Assembly (NCBI GenBank): GCA_934631025.1
Contig: CAKTXR010000029.1
Coordinates: forward strand, 1 to 30,566
From: an uncultured Clostridia bacterium
GTDB lineage: Bacteria; Bacillota; Clostridia; Christensenellales; Aristaeellaceae
Reading direction: 5' to 3'
Length of the DNA stretch: 30,566 nucleotides
Part shown: positions 14,276-23,073 of the stretch, piece by piece
Layout of the letters: every line of letters begins with the position of its first letter
Numbering within the stretch: the first letter of the stretch is position 1
The notes under the pieces: generated by a model
Database searches by the model: none
What the model was told of the DNA's origin: nothing
Seen by the model: only the letters and a program-made list of their open reading frames with translations
Program-made: the position numbers and the translations under genes

Positions 14276-14516
14276 GCGCTGAGACAGCGGAGGGCGCTTG
14301 CAGACGGCGAGATGCGGATCATCGATCGCGCGGAGCGGCAAAACGTTTTGAAATTGTTCACGGGAAAGAACGAAAAAAGGGCGGCAAAGGAACGCAATGC
14401 CGCGCTATAATAAGAAGGACGGCCGGACGGTGAACGAAAGCGCCGTGCGCGCCGTCCAAACTGTATGGCATAAAACGCATCCTTCCGCGCGAAGGACAAG
14501 GGGAGGCTGAGAAAAA

Positions 14517-15569
14517 GTGACTGTTGTAACCGTGCTGCTGGCGATACTGCTGCTGAGCTTTATCATCATTATTCACGAGCTGGGGCATTACTGCGTGGGG
14601 CGGCTGTGCCGCGTGGGCATCGAGGAATTTTCCGTGGGCTTCGGGCCCAAGCTGCTGCAATGGAAGAAAAAGGGCATCGCCTATTCCGTGCGGCTGATCC
14701 TGCTGGGCGGCTATGTGCGCTTTGCCGGCGAGGACGCGGACGACGACGATCCCGCCGCGTTCAACAATCAGGCGATCTGGAAGCGCTTTCTGACGATACT
14801 GGCCGGCCCCGTGATGAATTTCGTGCTGGCGTTTGTCGTGACGCTGGGGCTGCTCCTGGGCTACGGGCTTTATCAGACCACGCCGGTGGTCAACTCGGTC
14901 ATCGACGGCACGCCGGCGGCGGAATCCGGCCTTCAGGCGGGCGACGTGATCACCGCGGTCAACGGCACGGCCATCACGCGCGATCAGGAGGGCTACGCCG
15001 CCATGACGCAGATCGTGGGCGCGCTTCAGGCGGGCGACGAGCTGCACCTGACCGTTCAGCGCGGCGATGAAATCATCGAGATCGACACAGGCCTTTATAC
15101 CGACGAAACCGACGCGCCCAAGATGGGCATATACGTCTCTCAGGAACGCATTCCCATGACCGTGTGGGATGGCGTGCGTTATTCCGGTCAGGTGCTGGTC
15201 AATCTGACGCGCGAGATGCTCGATTCGCTGCGGAAGCTGATTTTTAAGGGCGAGGGCCTTGATCAGATGAGCGGCACGGTGGGCATTGTCAGCGTGGCCA
15301 GTCAGGCGATCAGGCTGGGCTTTGACCGCGTGCTGTATCTGGTGCTGATCATTTCCATGAATCTGGGCATTATCAATCTTTTGCCGCTGCCCGCGCTGGA
15401 CGGCGGACGGCTGGTGTTCCTGATCATTGAAGCGATCCGCAGGCTGTTCGGCCGCGGCCCGATTCCGCGCGACAAGGAGGGGCTGGTGCATCTCATCGGC
15501 CTGGGGGCGTTCTTTATACTCTTTATCGTCCTGACGTGGCACGACATCACCGTGCTCATCAAGCACTGA
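14517..15569 (+). CDS. rseP: Site-2 zinc metalloprotease RseP (M50 family)
   Basis: An intramembrane protease that cuts membrane-spanning regulatory substrates such as anti-sigma factors and leftover signal peptides. The 350 residues start at a GTG with GGGGAGG about 10 nt upstream. The zinc motif is in the first membrane helix: IIIIHELGHYC, with H20, E21 and H24. The second catalytic motif, NLLPLPALDGGRL, supplies D295. One PDZ domain lies between them (about 115-200, PVVNSVIDGTPAAESGLQAG). Four membrane helices are expected. Most Bacillota versions have the same single-PDZ layout. Placement between dxr and ispG is the conserved order. Confidence 0.96.
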   Translation: MTVVTVLLAILLLSFIIIIHELGHYCVGRLCRVGIEEFSVGFGPKLLQWKKKGIAYSVRLILLGGYVRFAGEDADDDDPAAFNNQAIWKRFLTILAGPVMNFVLAFVVTLGLLLGYGLYQTTPVVNSVIDGTPAAESGLQAGDVITAVNGTAITRDQEGYAAMTQIVGALQAGDELHLTVQRGDEIIEIDTGLYTDETDAPKMGIYVSQERIPMTVWDGVRYSGQVLVNLTREMLDSLRKLIFKGEGLDQMSGTVGIVSVASQAIRLGFDRVLYLVLIISMNLGIINLLPLPALDGGRLVFLIIEAIRRLFGRGPIPRDKEGLVHLIGLGAFFILFIVLTWHDITVLIKH

Positions 15570-15583
15570 CGGAGGACATACAG

Positions 15584-16633
15584 ATGACGAGACAGGTTAT
15601 GGCGGGCGCTGTGGCGATCGGCGGCGGCGCGCCCGTGTCCGTACAGTCGATGACCAACACCGATACGCGCGATCTGGCGGCGACCTCGGCGCAGATCAGG
15701 CGTCTGGCCGCGGCGGGCTGCGACATCGTGCGCGTTTCGGTGTACGACAAGGCGTGCGCGGCCAATGTGCGCGCGCTGGTGGACGAAAGCCCCGTGCCGC
15801 TGGTTGCCGACATTCACTTCGACCACAAGCTGGCGATCGCCGCGGTTGAAAACGGCATATCGAAGTTGCGCATCAACCCCGGCAACATCGGCGGCGAAAG
15901 GAACGTGCGGCTGCTGGCCGACTGCCTGAAGGCGCATCACATTCCGGTGCGCATCGGCGTGAACGCCGGCTCGCTCGAGAAGGGCATACTGGAAAAATAC
16001 GGCGGCGTGACGGCGCAGGGGCTGGTCGAGAGCGCGCTCACTCACGCGCGCATGCTCGAAAGATGCGGCTTTTACGACATGGTGCTGTCGATGAAGGTGA
16101 GCGACGTGCGCCGCACGATCGAGGCCTATCGTCTGGCGGCCAGTCAGTGCGATTATCCGCTGCATCTGGGCGTGACCGAGGCCGGAACGCCCGGCATGGG
16201 CACGGTCAAGTCGGCGATCGGCATCGGCGCGCTGCTGGCCGACGGCGTCGGCGACACCATACGCGTGTCGCTGACCGGCGATCCCGAGCCGGAAGCGGCG
16301 GCGGCGCTCGACATACTGCGCGCGCTCGGACTGCGCAGGGGCGTGGACGTGATCTCCTGTCCGACGTGCGGCCGCACCGGCATCGACGTGGAGGGCATCG
16401 CGAAGCGCGTTCAGGCGGCGACCCGCTCGGTGAAAAAGAACCTGCGCGTGGCCGTGATGGGCTGCGTGGTCAACGGCCCGGGCGAGGCGAAGGAGGCCGA
16501 CGTGGGCATTGCCGGCGGCAAAAACGGCGGCATACTGTTCATGCGCGGCGAGCCGCCCGTGACCATACACGGCGACGCGGAGGCGCTCTACAGTGCGCTG
16601 ATGAAAGAGGTGAACCGGCTGTGCGCCGAATGA
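15584..16633 (+). CDS. ispG: 4-hydroxy-3-methylbut-2-en-1-yl diphosphate synthase
   Basis: The penultimate MEP-pathway enzyme (GcpE). It reductively opens methylerythritol cyclodiphosphate to HMBPP using a [4Fe-4S] cluster. The 349 residues begin MTRQVMAGAVAIGGGAPVSV, with the conserved QSMTNTDTRD. Cluster ligands are visible: C259 and C262 in ISCPTCGRTGID, C294 in VMGCVVNGPGE, and E301 of the same motif, the known fourth ligand. The start at 15584 follows GGAGG (15571-15575). A longer reading from 15536 would run into rseP and is rejected. It lies 14 nt after rseP and overlaps the next gene by 4 nt. Confidence 0.97.
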   Translation: MTRQVMAGAVAIGGGAPVSVQSMTNTDTRDLAATSAQIRRLAAAGCDIVRVSVYDKACAANVRALVDESPVPLVADIHFDHKLAIAAVENGISKLRINPGNIGGERNVRLLADCLKAHHIPVRIGVNAGSLEKGILEKYGGVTAQGLVESALTHARMLERCGFYDMVLSMKVSDVRRTIEAYRLAASQCDYPLHLGVTEAGTPGMGTVKSAIGIGALLADGVGDTIRVSLTGDPEPEAAAALDILRALGLRRGVDVISCPTCGRTGIDVEGIAKRVQAATRSVKKNLRVAVMGCVVNGPGEAKEADVGIAGGKNGGILFMRGEPPVTIHGDAEALYSALMKEVNRLCAE

Positions 16634-17436
16634 GCGCGCGGGGGAAGGCGGCCATGTTTTCAGGAATGCTTGCGGCGTTGGCGCTGATCGCCGTCTATCT
16701 GCATGTGCAGAACAACTGGCTTCAGCTGAGCCGGTATGCGCTGAAGGCCGATCTGGAAAAGCCCATGACAATCGTTCAGCTGAGCGATCTGCACAACGCG
16801 CGCTTCGGCGAAGGGCAGACACGGCTGCTGGCCATGGTGCGCGCGCAGTCGCCCGACGCGATCGTCATAACCGGCGATCTGATCGACGATGCGAGGGGCG
16901 ATTATGGACCGGCGCTGGAGCTGGCGCGGGGCTGCGCGGCTGTTGCACCGACGTATTTCGTGACCGGCAATCACGAAAAGCTCAGCCCGAGCTATGAAGC
17001 CTTTCTGCCCGAGTTGGAAAAGACCGGCGTGATCGACCTGAGCGGAAAAACCGTGACGCTCGAAAACGGCGTGACGCTGACCGGCGCGCAGGACGCGGGC
17101 TTTATCGGGCGGGAGAATTACGCGGGCTATGTCGCGTCGCTCGCGCCCAAGGCGGGCGGCTATCGTATACTGCTTGCGCACAGGCCGGAGTTTGTCGCGT
17201 CCTATGCGGCGGCGGGCTTTGATCTGGCGCTCTGCGGCCATGCGCACGGCGGTCAGATTCGGCTGCCCTTTATCGGCGGGCTGTACGCGCCGGGGCAGGG
17301 CAAGCTGCCGCGCTATACGGCGGGGCTTTACGATGCGGGCGACATAACTATGCTGGTCAGCCGCGGACTGGGCAACAGCGTGTTTCCGTTCCGCGTAAAC
17401 AACCGGCCGGAGGTCGTCGCGCTGACGATTGAATAG
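16630..17436 (+). CDS. YkuE-like metallophosphoesterase, membrane-anchored
   Basis: A 268-residue calcineurin-type phosphoesterase. The dinuclear metal motifs are all present: QLSDLHN (D53, H55), ITGDLID (D83), TGNHEK around residue 115, AHRPEF, and the final CGHAHGGQIRLP (H204, H206). An N-terminal hydrophobic segment (MFSGMLAALALIAVYL) looks like a signal anchor, placing the catalytic domain outside, or the protein may be Tat- or Sec-exported as in YkuE. The family includes UDP-diacylglucosamine hydrolase-like and general phosphodiesterase members; the substrate is unknown. The start overlaps the ispG stop as ATGA, so it belongs to the operon although its family is not a usual resident between ispG and polC. 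The longer frame from 16063 is a shadow of ispG. Confidence 0.92.
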   Translation: MSARGKAAMFSGMLAALALIAVYLHVQNNWLQLSRYALKADLEKPMTIVQLSDLHNARFGEGQTRLLAMVRAQSPDAIVITGDLIDDARGDYGPALELARGCAAVAPTYFVTGNHEKLSPSYEAFLPELEKTGVIDLSGKTVTLENGVTLTGAQDAGFIGRENYAGYVASLAPKAGGYRILLAHRPEFVASYAAAGFDLALCGHAHGGQIRLPFIGGLYAPGQGKLPRYTAGLYDAGDITMLVSRGLGNSVFPFRVNNRPEVVALTIE

Positions 17437-17478
17437 AGGGAGAACCCCGCGTTTTGGCGGGCGGAGAGGAGATAAACG

Positions 17479-20400
17479 ATGGAAGAAGCGTGGAAATCGG
17501 CCATGTCGGACAAGCTGGGCGAGCTGACCGATCAGCTGACGCTGGACAAGGTGCAGGTGAGCCGCACGGGCGATTCGATGATCGTCTTTCTGCACGCGGG
17601 CCGCATCATGACCGAGAGCGAGTACGACAAGATCAAGAACACGTTCCGCGCGTTCTTTCGGGGCGTCAATCTGACGCTCAAATTGAGCTATCCCTCGTTC
17701 GGGCCGGCGCTGTGCGCGGACGTTTCAAAGTATCGCGATTTTTTGACACGTCAGCTGGGCAAGGCTTCGCCCGGCTCGATTCCCGCTCTCAGGAACGCCG
17801 CGTGGACATTCCAGGACGGCGCGCTGACGCTGGGCTTTCAGGACGAGGTAAGCGCGTCGTTTGCGCGGCATCGCGGCGTGGACCGGCTGCTCTCGACCAT
17901 ACTGAAGGACGAGTTCGCCGTGACCTGTCCGGTGCGCGTGGCGGCGAGCGGCGACGAGAAGGAGCGCCTGCGCCAGATCGCCGAGCGTCAGGCCGAGGAG
18001 GAAAAGCGGCTGGCCGCGCTGACCGCCACCGCCAAGCCCGCCGCCGCGAAGAAGGCCGCGCCGCCCAAGGTGCTCTACGGCCGCTCGATTGCCGATCCGG
18101 AAATCGAGATCAGGGAGCTGACCGAGGACGCGGGCCGCGTGGTGCTCAAGGGCGAGGTGCTCAAGGTGGAGACGCGGCCGCTGAAGAACGACACGACGCT
18201 GCTGATCACCTTCGCGCTGACCGACTACACCGGCACTGTGAACATGAAAACCTTCGCGCGGATCAAGGGCGACGAGGGCCACGGCGCGCAGCAGCTTGAG
18301 GCGCTCAAGGAAGCGCTGCATCCGGGCGCGTGGGTCAAGGCACGCGGCAAATATCAGATGGACAACTTCATGCACGAGATGGTCGTCATGGTGGACGACA
18401 TCAACCGTGAGGAAGCGCCGCGCCGCGTGGACACGGCGGTGAAGAAGCGCGTCGAGCTGCATATGCACACGCAGATGAGCGCCATGGACGCCGTGTCCTC
18501 CGCGTCCGATCTGATCGCGCAGGCCGCCAAGTGGGGGCATCCCGCCGTGGCGATCACCGATCACGGCGTATTGCAGGCCTTCCCCGAGGCGTTCGGCGCG
18601 GCCAAGAAGAACGACATTAAGCTCATCCCCGGCTGCGAGGGCTATCTCATCGACGACGCGGCGCAGATCGTCGATATGCCGGACAATCGTCCGCTCGACG
18701 GCGCGACCTATGTCGTATTGGACGTTGAGACGACCGGCCTGAATACCGCCACCGACATGATCATCGAGATCGGCGCGGTGCGCATCGAGAACGGGCAGGA
18801 GGTGGCGGAATACTCGAAGCTCATCAATCCCGAGCGGCCGATTCCCGATAAGGTGATCGAGCTGACCGGCATCACGCCCGGCATGGTGCAGCACGCGCCG
18901 ACCATCGGCGAGGTGATCGGCGAGTTTGCCGAGTTCTGCAAGGATGCTGTGCTGGTGGCGCACAACGCGTCGTTTGACATGGCGTTTTTCGATCGGGCGT
19001 TTCGGGCGGCGAATATTCCGTTTGATCATCCCAAGCTGGACACGCTCACGCTGGTGCGCAACGTCTATCCCGAGCAGAAAACGTTCAAGCTGGGCGCGAT
19101 GTGCAAATTTCTGGGGATCAATCTCTCCAAGGCGCACAGAGCCGTCCACGACGCGCGCGCGACGAGCGAAATGCTGCTCATCGCGCTCAAAAAGCTGCGC
19201 GGCGAGCACGACGCATCCACGCTGGATCGGCTCAACGAGGTGTTTGTGGGCGATTCGGGCGGGCAGTCGTATCACATCATACTGCTGGTGTGCAATCAGC
19301 GGGGTATGTTCAACCTCAACCGGCTGGTCAGCGAGGCGCATCTTCACTATTTCCACAGAACGCCGCGCATCCCCCGCGGGCTGATCAGGCGCTATCGCGA
19401 GGGGCTGATCGTGGGCAGCGCCTGCGAGGCGGGCGAGCTGTTCCGCGCCATGGTGGCCGGAAAGGACGACAAAACGCTCGAGCGCATCGCGAAATTCTAT
19501 GATTATCTCGAAATCCAGCCGATCGGCAACAACGAGTTCATGATCCGAAACGGCACGGCGAAGGACGAGGAGGCGCTGCGCGACTACAACCGCCGCATCG
19601 TGGCGCTGGGTGAAAAGCTGAATCTGCCCGTCTGCGCGACTGGCGACGTTCACTTCAAGAACCCGACTGACGCGATCTTCCGCGCCATCATCATGAACGC
19701 CAAGGGCTTTGAGGACGCGGACAAGCAGGCCCCGCTCTACTTTCGCACGACCGACGATATGCTCAATGAGTTTTCCTATCTCGGCCCGCAGAAGGCGATG
19801 GAGGTGGTTGTGGACAACCCCAACGCCATTGCCGACCGCGTGGAGAAGGTGAGCATATTTCCCAAGCACCCCGAGGGCAAGGAGACCTTCCAGCCGTTCT
19901 GGCCGGATGCGGAGAACTTCATCCGCACGGAATCCTATCGCCGCGCGCACGAACTGTACGGCGATCCGCTGCCCGAGATCGTTCAGGCGCGGCTGGACAA
20001 GGAGCTGGGGTCGATCTGCGGCTACGGCTTCTCGACGCTGTACAACATCGCCGTCAAGCTGGTCAAGAAGTCCATGTCGGACGGCTATATCGTCGGCTCG
20101 CGCGGCTCAGTCGGCTCGTCGTTCGTGGCGCACATGACCGGCATCACCGAGGTCAACGCGCTGCCGCCGCACTACGCCTGCCAGAACTGCCATCACGTCG
20201 AGTTCGACGTGCCGGAGGAATACACCTGCGGCCTTGACCTGCCGCCGAAAAACTGCCCGGTCTGCGGCGCGCTGATGATGAAGGACGGCTTCAACATCCC
20301 CTTCGAGGTCTTTCTGGGCTTCAAGGGCGACAAGGTGCCCGACATCGATCTGAACTTCTCCGGCGAATATCAGCCGGTGGCGCACAACTATGTCAAGGAG

Positions 20401-21798
20401 CTGTTCGGCGTCAAGCAGGTCTACCGCGCCGGCACGATGGGCACGGTGGCCGAGAAAACGGCGTACGGCTATGTGCTCAAATACCTCGAGGAGCACAACA
20501 TGACGGCCAGCGGCGCGGAGAAGGAGCGTCTGGCGGCGGGCTGCACCGGCGTCAAGCGCACCAGCGGCCAGCATCCGGCGGGCATGGTCGTCGTGCCGGA
20601 GGAATACGAGATCTATCAGTTCACGGCGATCCAGCATCCCGCCGACGATCAGACCAGCGACGTGATCACCACGCACTACGACTTCAACTCCATGCACGAC
20701 GTGCTGGTCAAGCTGGACATACTCGGCCACGATGATCCGACCATGCTGCGCAAATTGCAGGATCTGACCGGCATCGCGCCGCAGAAGGTGCCGCTGGATG
20801 ATCCGGAGGTGTATCACAACATCATATCGCTGTTCAGCACGCCGCAGGCGCTGGGCGTAACGCCGGAGCAGATCAACTGCCCGACCGGCACGCTGGGCAT
20901 TCCCGAGTTCGGCACGACGTTCGTGCGCGGCATGCTGGTGGACACGAAGCCGTCCTCAATGGAGGAGCTGGTGCGCATATCCGGCCTGTCGCACGGCACG
21001 GACGTGTGGCTGGGCAACATACAGGAGATCGTCAAGAGCGGCACGGCCACGCTGAAGAGCGCCCCCTGTACGCGCGACGACATCATGAACCAGCTGATCG
21101 CCTGGGGCGTGCCCAGCAAGATGGCGTTCGACATCATGGAGTTCACCCGAAAGGGCAAGGCGGCCAAGGCGGGCGGCGTGTTCAAGGAGGGCATGGAGGA
21201 GGCCATGAAGGCGGCCAACGTGCCCGACTGGTTCATCGACGCGTGCCGGAAGATCGGCTATATGTTCCCGAAGGCGCACGCCGTGGCCTATGTGACGATG
21301 GGCCTGCGCATCGCCTATTTCAAGATCTACTATCCGACAGAGTATTACGCCTGTTATCTCAAGCGCAATATCGAGAAGTTCGACGGCTCGAAGATGGTCT
21401 GCTCGCTCGACCATGCGAAGAACTGGATGGCGGAGTTACAGGCGCTGTCCAAGGAGGAGCGCGACAAGCAGGACGACGTGATCAGTATGCTGGAGATTCT
21501 CATCGAGATGCTGACGCGCGGCATAAAGCTGCTGCCGGTGGACGTATACAAATCGCATCCGGAGGATTTCGTCATCGAGGCGGAAAAGACCATCCGCGTG
21601 CCGCTCAACTCACTGCCCGGGCTGGGTCTGAGCGCCGCCGAGAACCTCGCAAGGATTCGCGAGGACGGCCCGTTCATATCGCAGGAGGATATGGTTCGCC
21701 GCAAGGTATCGAAATCCATCGTCGAAATGCTCAAGAACGTCGGCGCGCTGGGCGATATGCCCGAAAGCAGCCAGGTCAGTCTCTTCGATATGCTCTAG
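17479..21798 (+). CDS. polC: DNA polymerase III alpha subunit, PolC type
   Basis: The Gram-positive replicative polymerase with built-in proofreading, 1439 residues, full length. Domains in order: N-terminal region; OB fold (about 215-310, VVLKGEVLKVETRPL); PHP domain starting with VELHMHTQMSAMDAV (325 on), with ITDHGV (D361, H362). Inside the PHP domain is the DEDDh exonuclease, with YVVLDVETTGL (D415, E417), HNASFDMAFF (D500) and HRAVHDARAT (H553, D558). After the PHP domain resumes come the polymerase palm with SRGSVGSSF, a zinc-binding insert (C901, C904, C926, C929) and the catalytic KVPDIDLNFSGEYQ (D955, D957). GGAGAGGAG precedes the ATG, and a small CCCGC/GCGGG hairpin lies in the 42-nt gap after the phosphoesterase gene. 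rimP-nusA, often next, is absent; a convergent araC gene follows. Confidence 0.98.
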   Translation: MEEAWKSAMSDKLGELTDQLTLDKVQVSRTGDSMIVFLHAGRIMTESEYDKIKNTFRAFFRGVNLTLKLSYPSFGPALCADVSKYRDFLTRQLGKASPGSIPALRNAAWTFQDGALTLGFQDEVSASFARHRGVDRLLSTILKDEFAVTCPVRVAASGDEKERLRQIAERQAEEEKRLAALTATAKPAAAKKAAPPKVLYGRSIADPEIEIRELTEDAGRVVLKGEVLKVETRPLKNDTTLLITFALTDYTGTVNMKTFARIKGDEGHGAQQLEALKEALHPGAWVKARGKYQMDNFMHEMVVMVDDINREEAPRRVDTAVKKRVELHMHTQMSAMDAVSSASDLIAQAAKWGHPAVAITDHGVLQAFPEAFGAAKKNDIKLIPGCEGYLIDDAAQIVDMPDNRPLDGATYVVLDVETTGLNTATDMIIEIGAVRIENGQEVAEYSKLINPERPIPDKVIELTGITPGMVQHAPTIGEVIGEFAEFCKDAVLVAHNASFDMAFFDRAFRAANIPFDHPKLDTLTLVRNVYPEQKTFKLGAMCKFLGINLSKAHRAVHDARATSEMLLIALKKLRGEHDASTLDRLNEVFVGDSGGQSYHIILLVCNQRGMFNLNRLVSEAHLHYFHRTPRIPRGLIRRYREGLIVGSACEAGELFRAMVAGKDDKTLERIAKFYDYLEIQPIGNNEFMIRNGTAKDEEALRDYNRRIVALGEKLNLPVCATGDVHFKNPTDAIFRAIIMNAKGFEDADKQAPLYFRTTDDMLNEFSYLGPQKAMEVVVDNPNAIADRVEKVSIFPKHPEGKETFQPFWPDAENFIRTESYRRAHELYGDPLPEIVQARLDKELGSICGYGFSTLYNIAVKLVKKSMSDGYIVGSRGSVGSSFVAHMTGITEVNALPPHYACQNCHHVEFDVPEEYTCGLDLPPKNCPVCGALMMKDGFNIPFEVFLGFKGDKVPDIDLNFSGEYQPVAHNYVKELFGVKQVYRAGTMGTVAEKTAYGYVLKYLEEHNMTASGAEKERLAAGCTGVKRTSGQHPAGMVVVPEEYEIYQFTAIQHPADDQTSDVITTHYDFNSMHDVLVKLDILGHDDPTMLRKLQDLTGIAPQKVPLDDPEVYHNIISLFSTPQALGVTPEQINCPTGTLGIPEFGTTFVRGMLVDTKPSSMEELVRISGLSHGTDVWLGNIQEIVKSGTATLKSAPCTRDDIMNQLIAWGVPSKMAFDIMEFTRKGKAAKAGGVFKEGMEEAMKAANVPDWFIDACRKIGYMFPKAHAVAYVTMGLRIAYFKIYYPTEYYACYLKRNIEKFDGSKMVCSLDHAKNWMAELQALSKEERDKQDDVISMLEILIEMLTRGIKLLPVDVYKSHPEDFVIEAEKTIRVPLNSLPGLGLSAAENLARIREDGPFISQEDMVRRKVSKSIVEMLKNVGALGDMPESSQVSLFDML

Positions 21799-22182
21799 GC
21801 AGGCTGAGCCTGCACGCAGACCGCTTCGCGCGCGCAACCCGGCGGCTGTGCCGCTTCCACTCCGCTTCGCGCGTGCAACCCGACTCTTCAGCGCTTGAGG
21901 GCGCTTCGAGTCTGGACGTTAGCGCTTATAGGTAACATCGCTATACAGCCCGACCCGCCCGAGCATAAATTGGACTCGGGCGGGTCTCTCCGTGTACCCG
22001 GGCGTTATGCGGCGTGGGTACAGTAATTCGATGATAGCAATTATGTGATGTTTTGCAAAGAGGTACTCTGCCGGGAATCAAAAGAAGAGAGTCCAGAGAG
22101 GCCGCAGTGCGGCTTCCACTTTTGTCTCTTTGGCGCAGTCTGGGGCGCGCAGCCCCAGCGTATTCCCCGCGGGGCCGTCTTT
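21799..22182 (-). repeat. Dispersed structured element, full copy between polC and araC
   Basis: The minus strand of this 384-bp convergent gap is homologous to 30330-30566 and, at its far end, to 1-62. Reading on the minus strand, hairpins include CTGGGGC/GCCCCAG (22158 to 22140, loop TGCGC), GCAGAG/CTTTGC (22071 to 22055), the 12-bp GACCCGCCCGAG/CTCGGGCGGGTC around loop TCCAATTTATG (21986 to 21952), AGCGC/GCGCT nested in GACTC/GAGTC (about 21914 to 21884), and a terminal GCAGGC/GCCTGC next to the polC stop (21813 to 21799). The tail holds two copies of a GGTTGC..GCGCGAAGCGG motif. The element begins within about 10 bases of the araC stop. No T-run terminator is present. Protein-like frames on either strand are not conserved between copies. 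Confidence 0.8.
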
Positions 22183-22956
22183 CTATCTCTGATTCTTCCA
22201 CTGCGTGGGCGTGCGGCCGGTCACCTCGCGGCAGGCGCGATCGAGCGCGCGCAGACTGGCGAACCCGCTGCGCCGCGCAATCTCCTCGATCGGCAAATCC
22301 CCCTCGCGCAGCAATGAAAGCGCCGTGTCCAGCCGGCAGCGCGTGAGCAGCGTGCGGAAATTCACATTCAGCGCGCGATTGAAGCGCCGAGACAGATAGT
22401 GCTTTTCATAGCCCAGCGCTTCGGCAATCCCCGCCATGGTGAGCGTCTCGTCGCCCGCGCGCTCGCTCATTTCGGCCAGCACCCGCGCAATAAGCTCGTC
22501 CGTCTCGCTACCCGCGACCAGCTCCGCCTGCTCTGTAAACGCACTCAGCAGCGCATAGAGCGCCGCCCTGCGCCGATAGGGTGGGGACGCTTCGTCCTCA
22601 AACACCGCGCGCGCGTACTCAAAATCGCGCGTATTGGGATGAAAGACGCTCGATACGGCGTGCCTGCCGCGCAAAAAGGCGAACACATCGCCCGCATAGT
22701 CGGCCGAAAACACCGTTACGATGATCTCGGATGCGGCGGGCGTTGAGTAGCCGTGCGGTTCGTGCGGGAGAATGAGCGCCGCCTCGCCCGCATGGAGCGT
22801 CTCTGTGCGCGCGCCGACGGTCAGCGTGATTTCGCCGCGCAGGGCGATCACCAGCTCGGGATCGCGGTGCAGATGCGTCGAGAATGCAAGATCGACATAG
22901 CGCCGGCAGTCGTAATGGCCGGGCACGAGCGAGTTTTCGATCTGATAATAGGCCAT
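22183..22956 (-). CDS. AraC-family transcriptional regulator with cupin sensor
   Basis: A 257-residue regulator. The N-terminal half is an AraC-type cupin: HLHRDPELVIALRGEITLTV, then GEAALILPHEPHGY, where His and Glu residues form the sugar-sensing barrel. The C-terminal third holds the two helix-turn-helix units: TMAGIAEALGYEKHYLSRRF, and LPIEEIARRSGFASLRALDR followed by the family's closing segment TGRTPTQWK. GAGGGAG precedes the ATG. The gene is divergent from the GH51 arabinofuranosidase gene across a 117-bp region, so it very likely controls that gene in response to arabinose or an arabino-oligosaccharide. A short inverted repeat, AGACA..TGTCT, lies just upstream of its start. Confidence 0.93.
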   Translation of the reverse strand: MAYYQIENSLVPGHYDCRRYVDLAFSTHLHRDPELVIALRGEITLTVGARTETLHAGEAALILPHEPHGYSTPAASEIIVTVFSADYAGDVFAFLRGRHAVSSVFHPNTRDFEYARAVFEDEASPPYRRRAALYALLSAFTEQAELVAGSETDELIARVLAEMSERAGDETLTMAGIAEALGYEKHYLSRRFNRALNVNFRTLLTRCRLDTALSLLREGDLPIEEIARRSGFASLRALDRACREVTGRTPTQWKNQR

Positions 22957-23007
22957 GAGTCTCCCTCAAAAAGACACTTTTTGTCTCATATTGTATACCC
23001 ACGCGTA

Positions 23008-23036
23008 TTCCCTTTCAGCAAAGATCGTGTTAAAAT
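23008..23036 (+). promoter_or_regulatory. Probable promoter of the arabinofuranosidase gene
   Basis: -10 TAAAAT (23031-23036) is paired at 17 bp with a poor -35 TTCCCT (23008-23013). A weak -35 fits a promoter needing an AraC-type activator, and the divergent neighbour is one. On the minus strand a TATACAAT-like -10 for araC lies at about 22991-22998. Confidence 0.4.
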
Positions 23037-23073
23037 AAACGTGGAAAATAAATGAACGGGGAGGATTTTCAGC

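Noticed and set aside
14406..14411. TATAAT upstream of rseP as a promoter
   Set aside because: No -35-like hexamer at 16-18 bp spacing and no extended -10; kept only as a note within the repeat entry.
12712..14499. Long minus-strand frame of 595 codons opposite dxr
   Set aside because: It is opposite a clear dxr gene, is Arg- and His-rich in the manner of GC-rich antisense frames, and has no recognisable motif.
17725..19950. 741-codon minus-strand frame opposite polC
   Set aside because: Antisense shadow of polC in GC-rich DNA; the sense frame has all PolC catalytic motifs.
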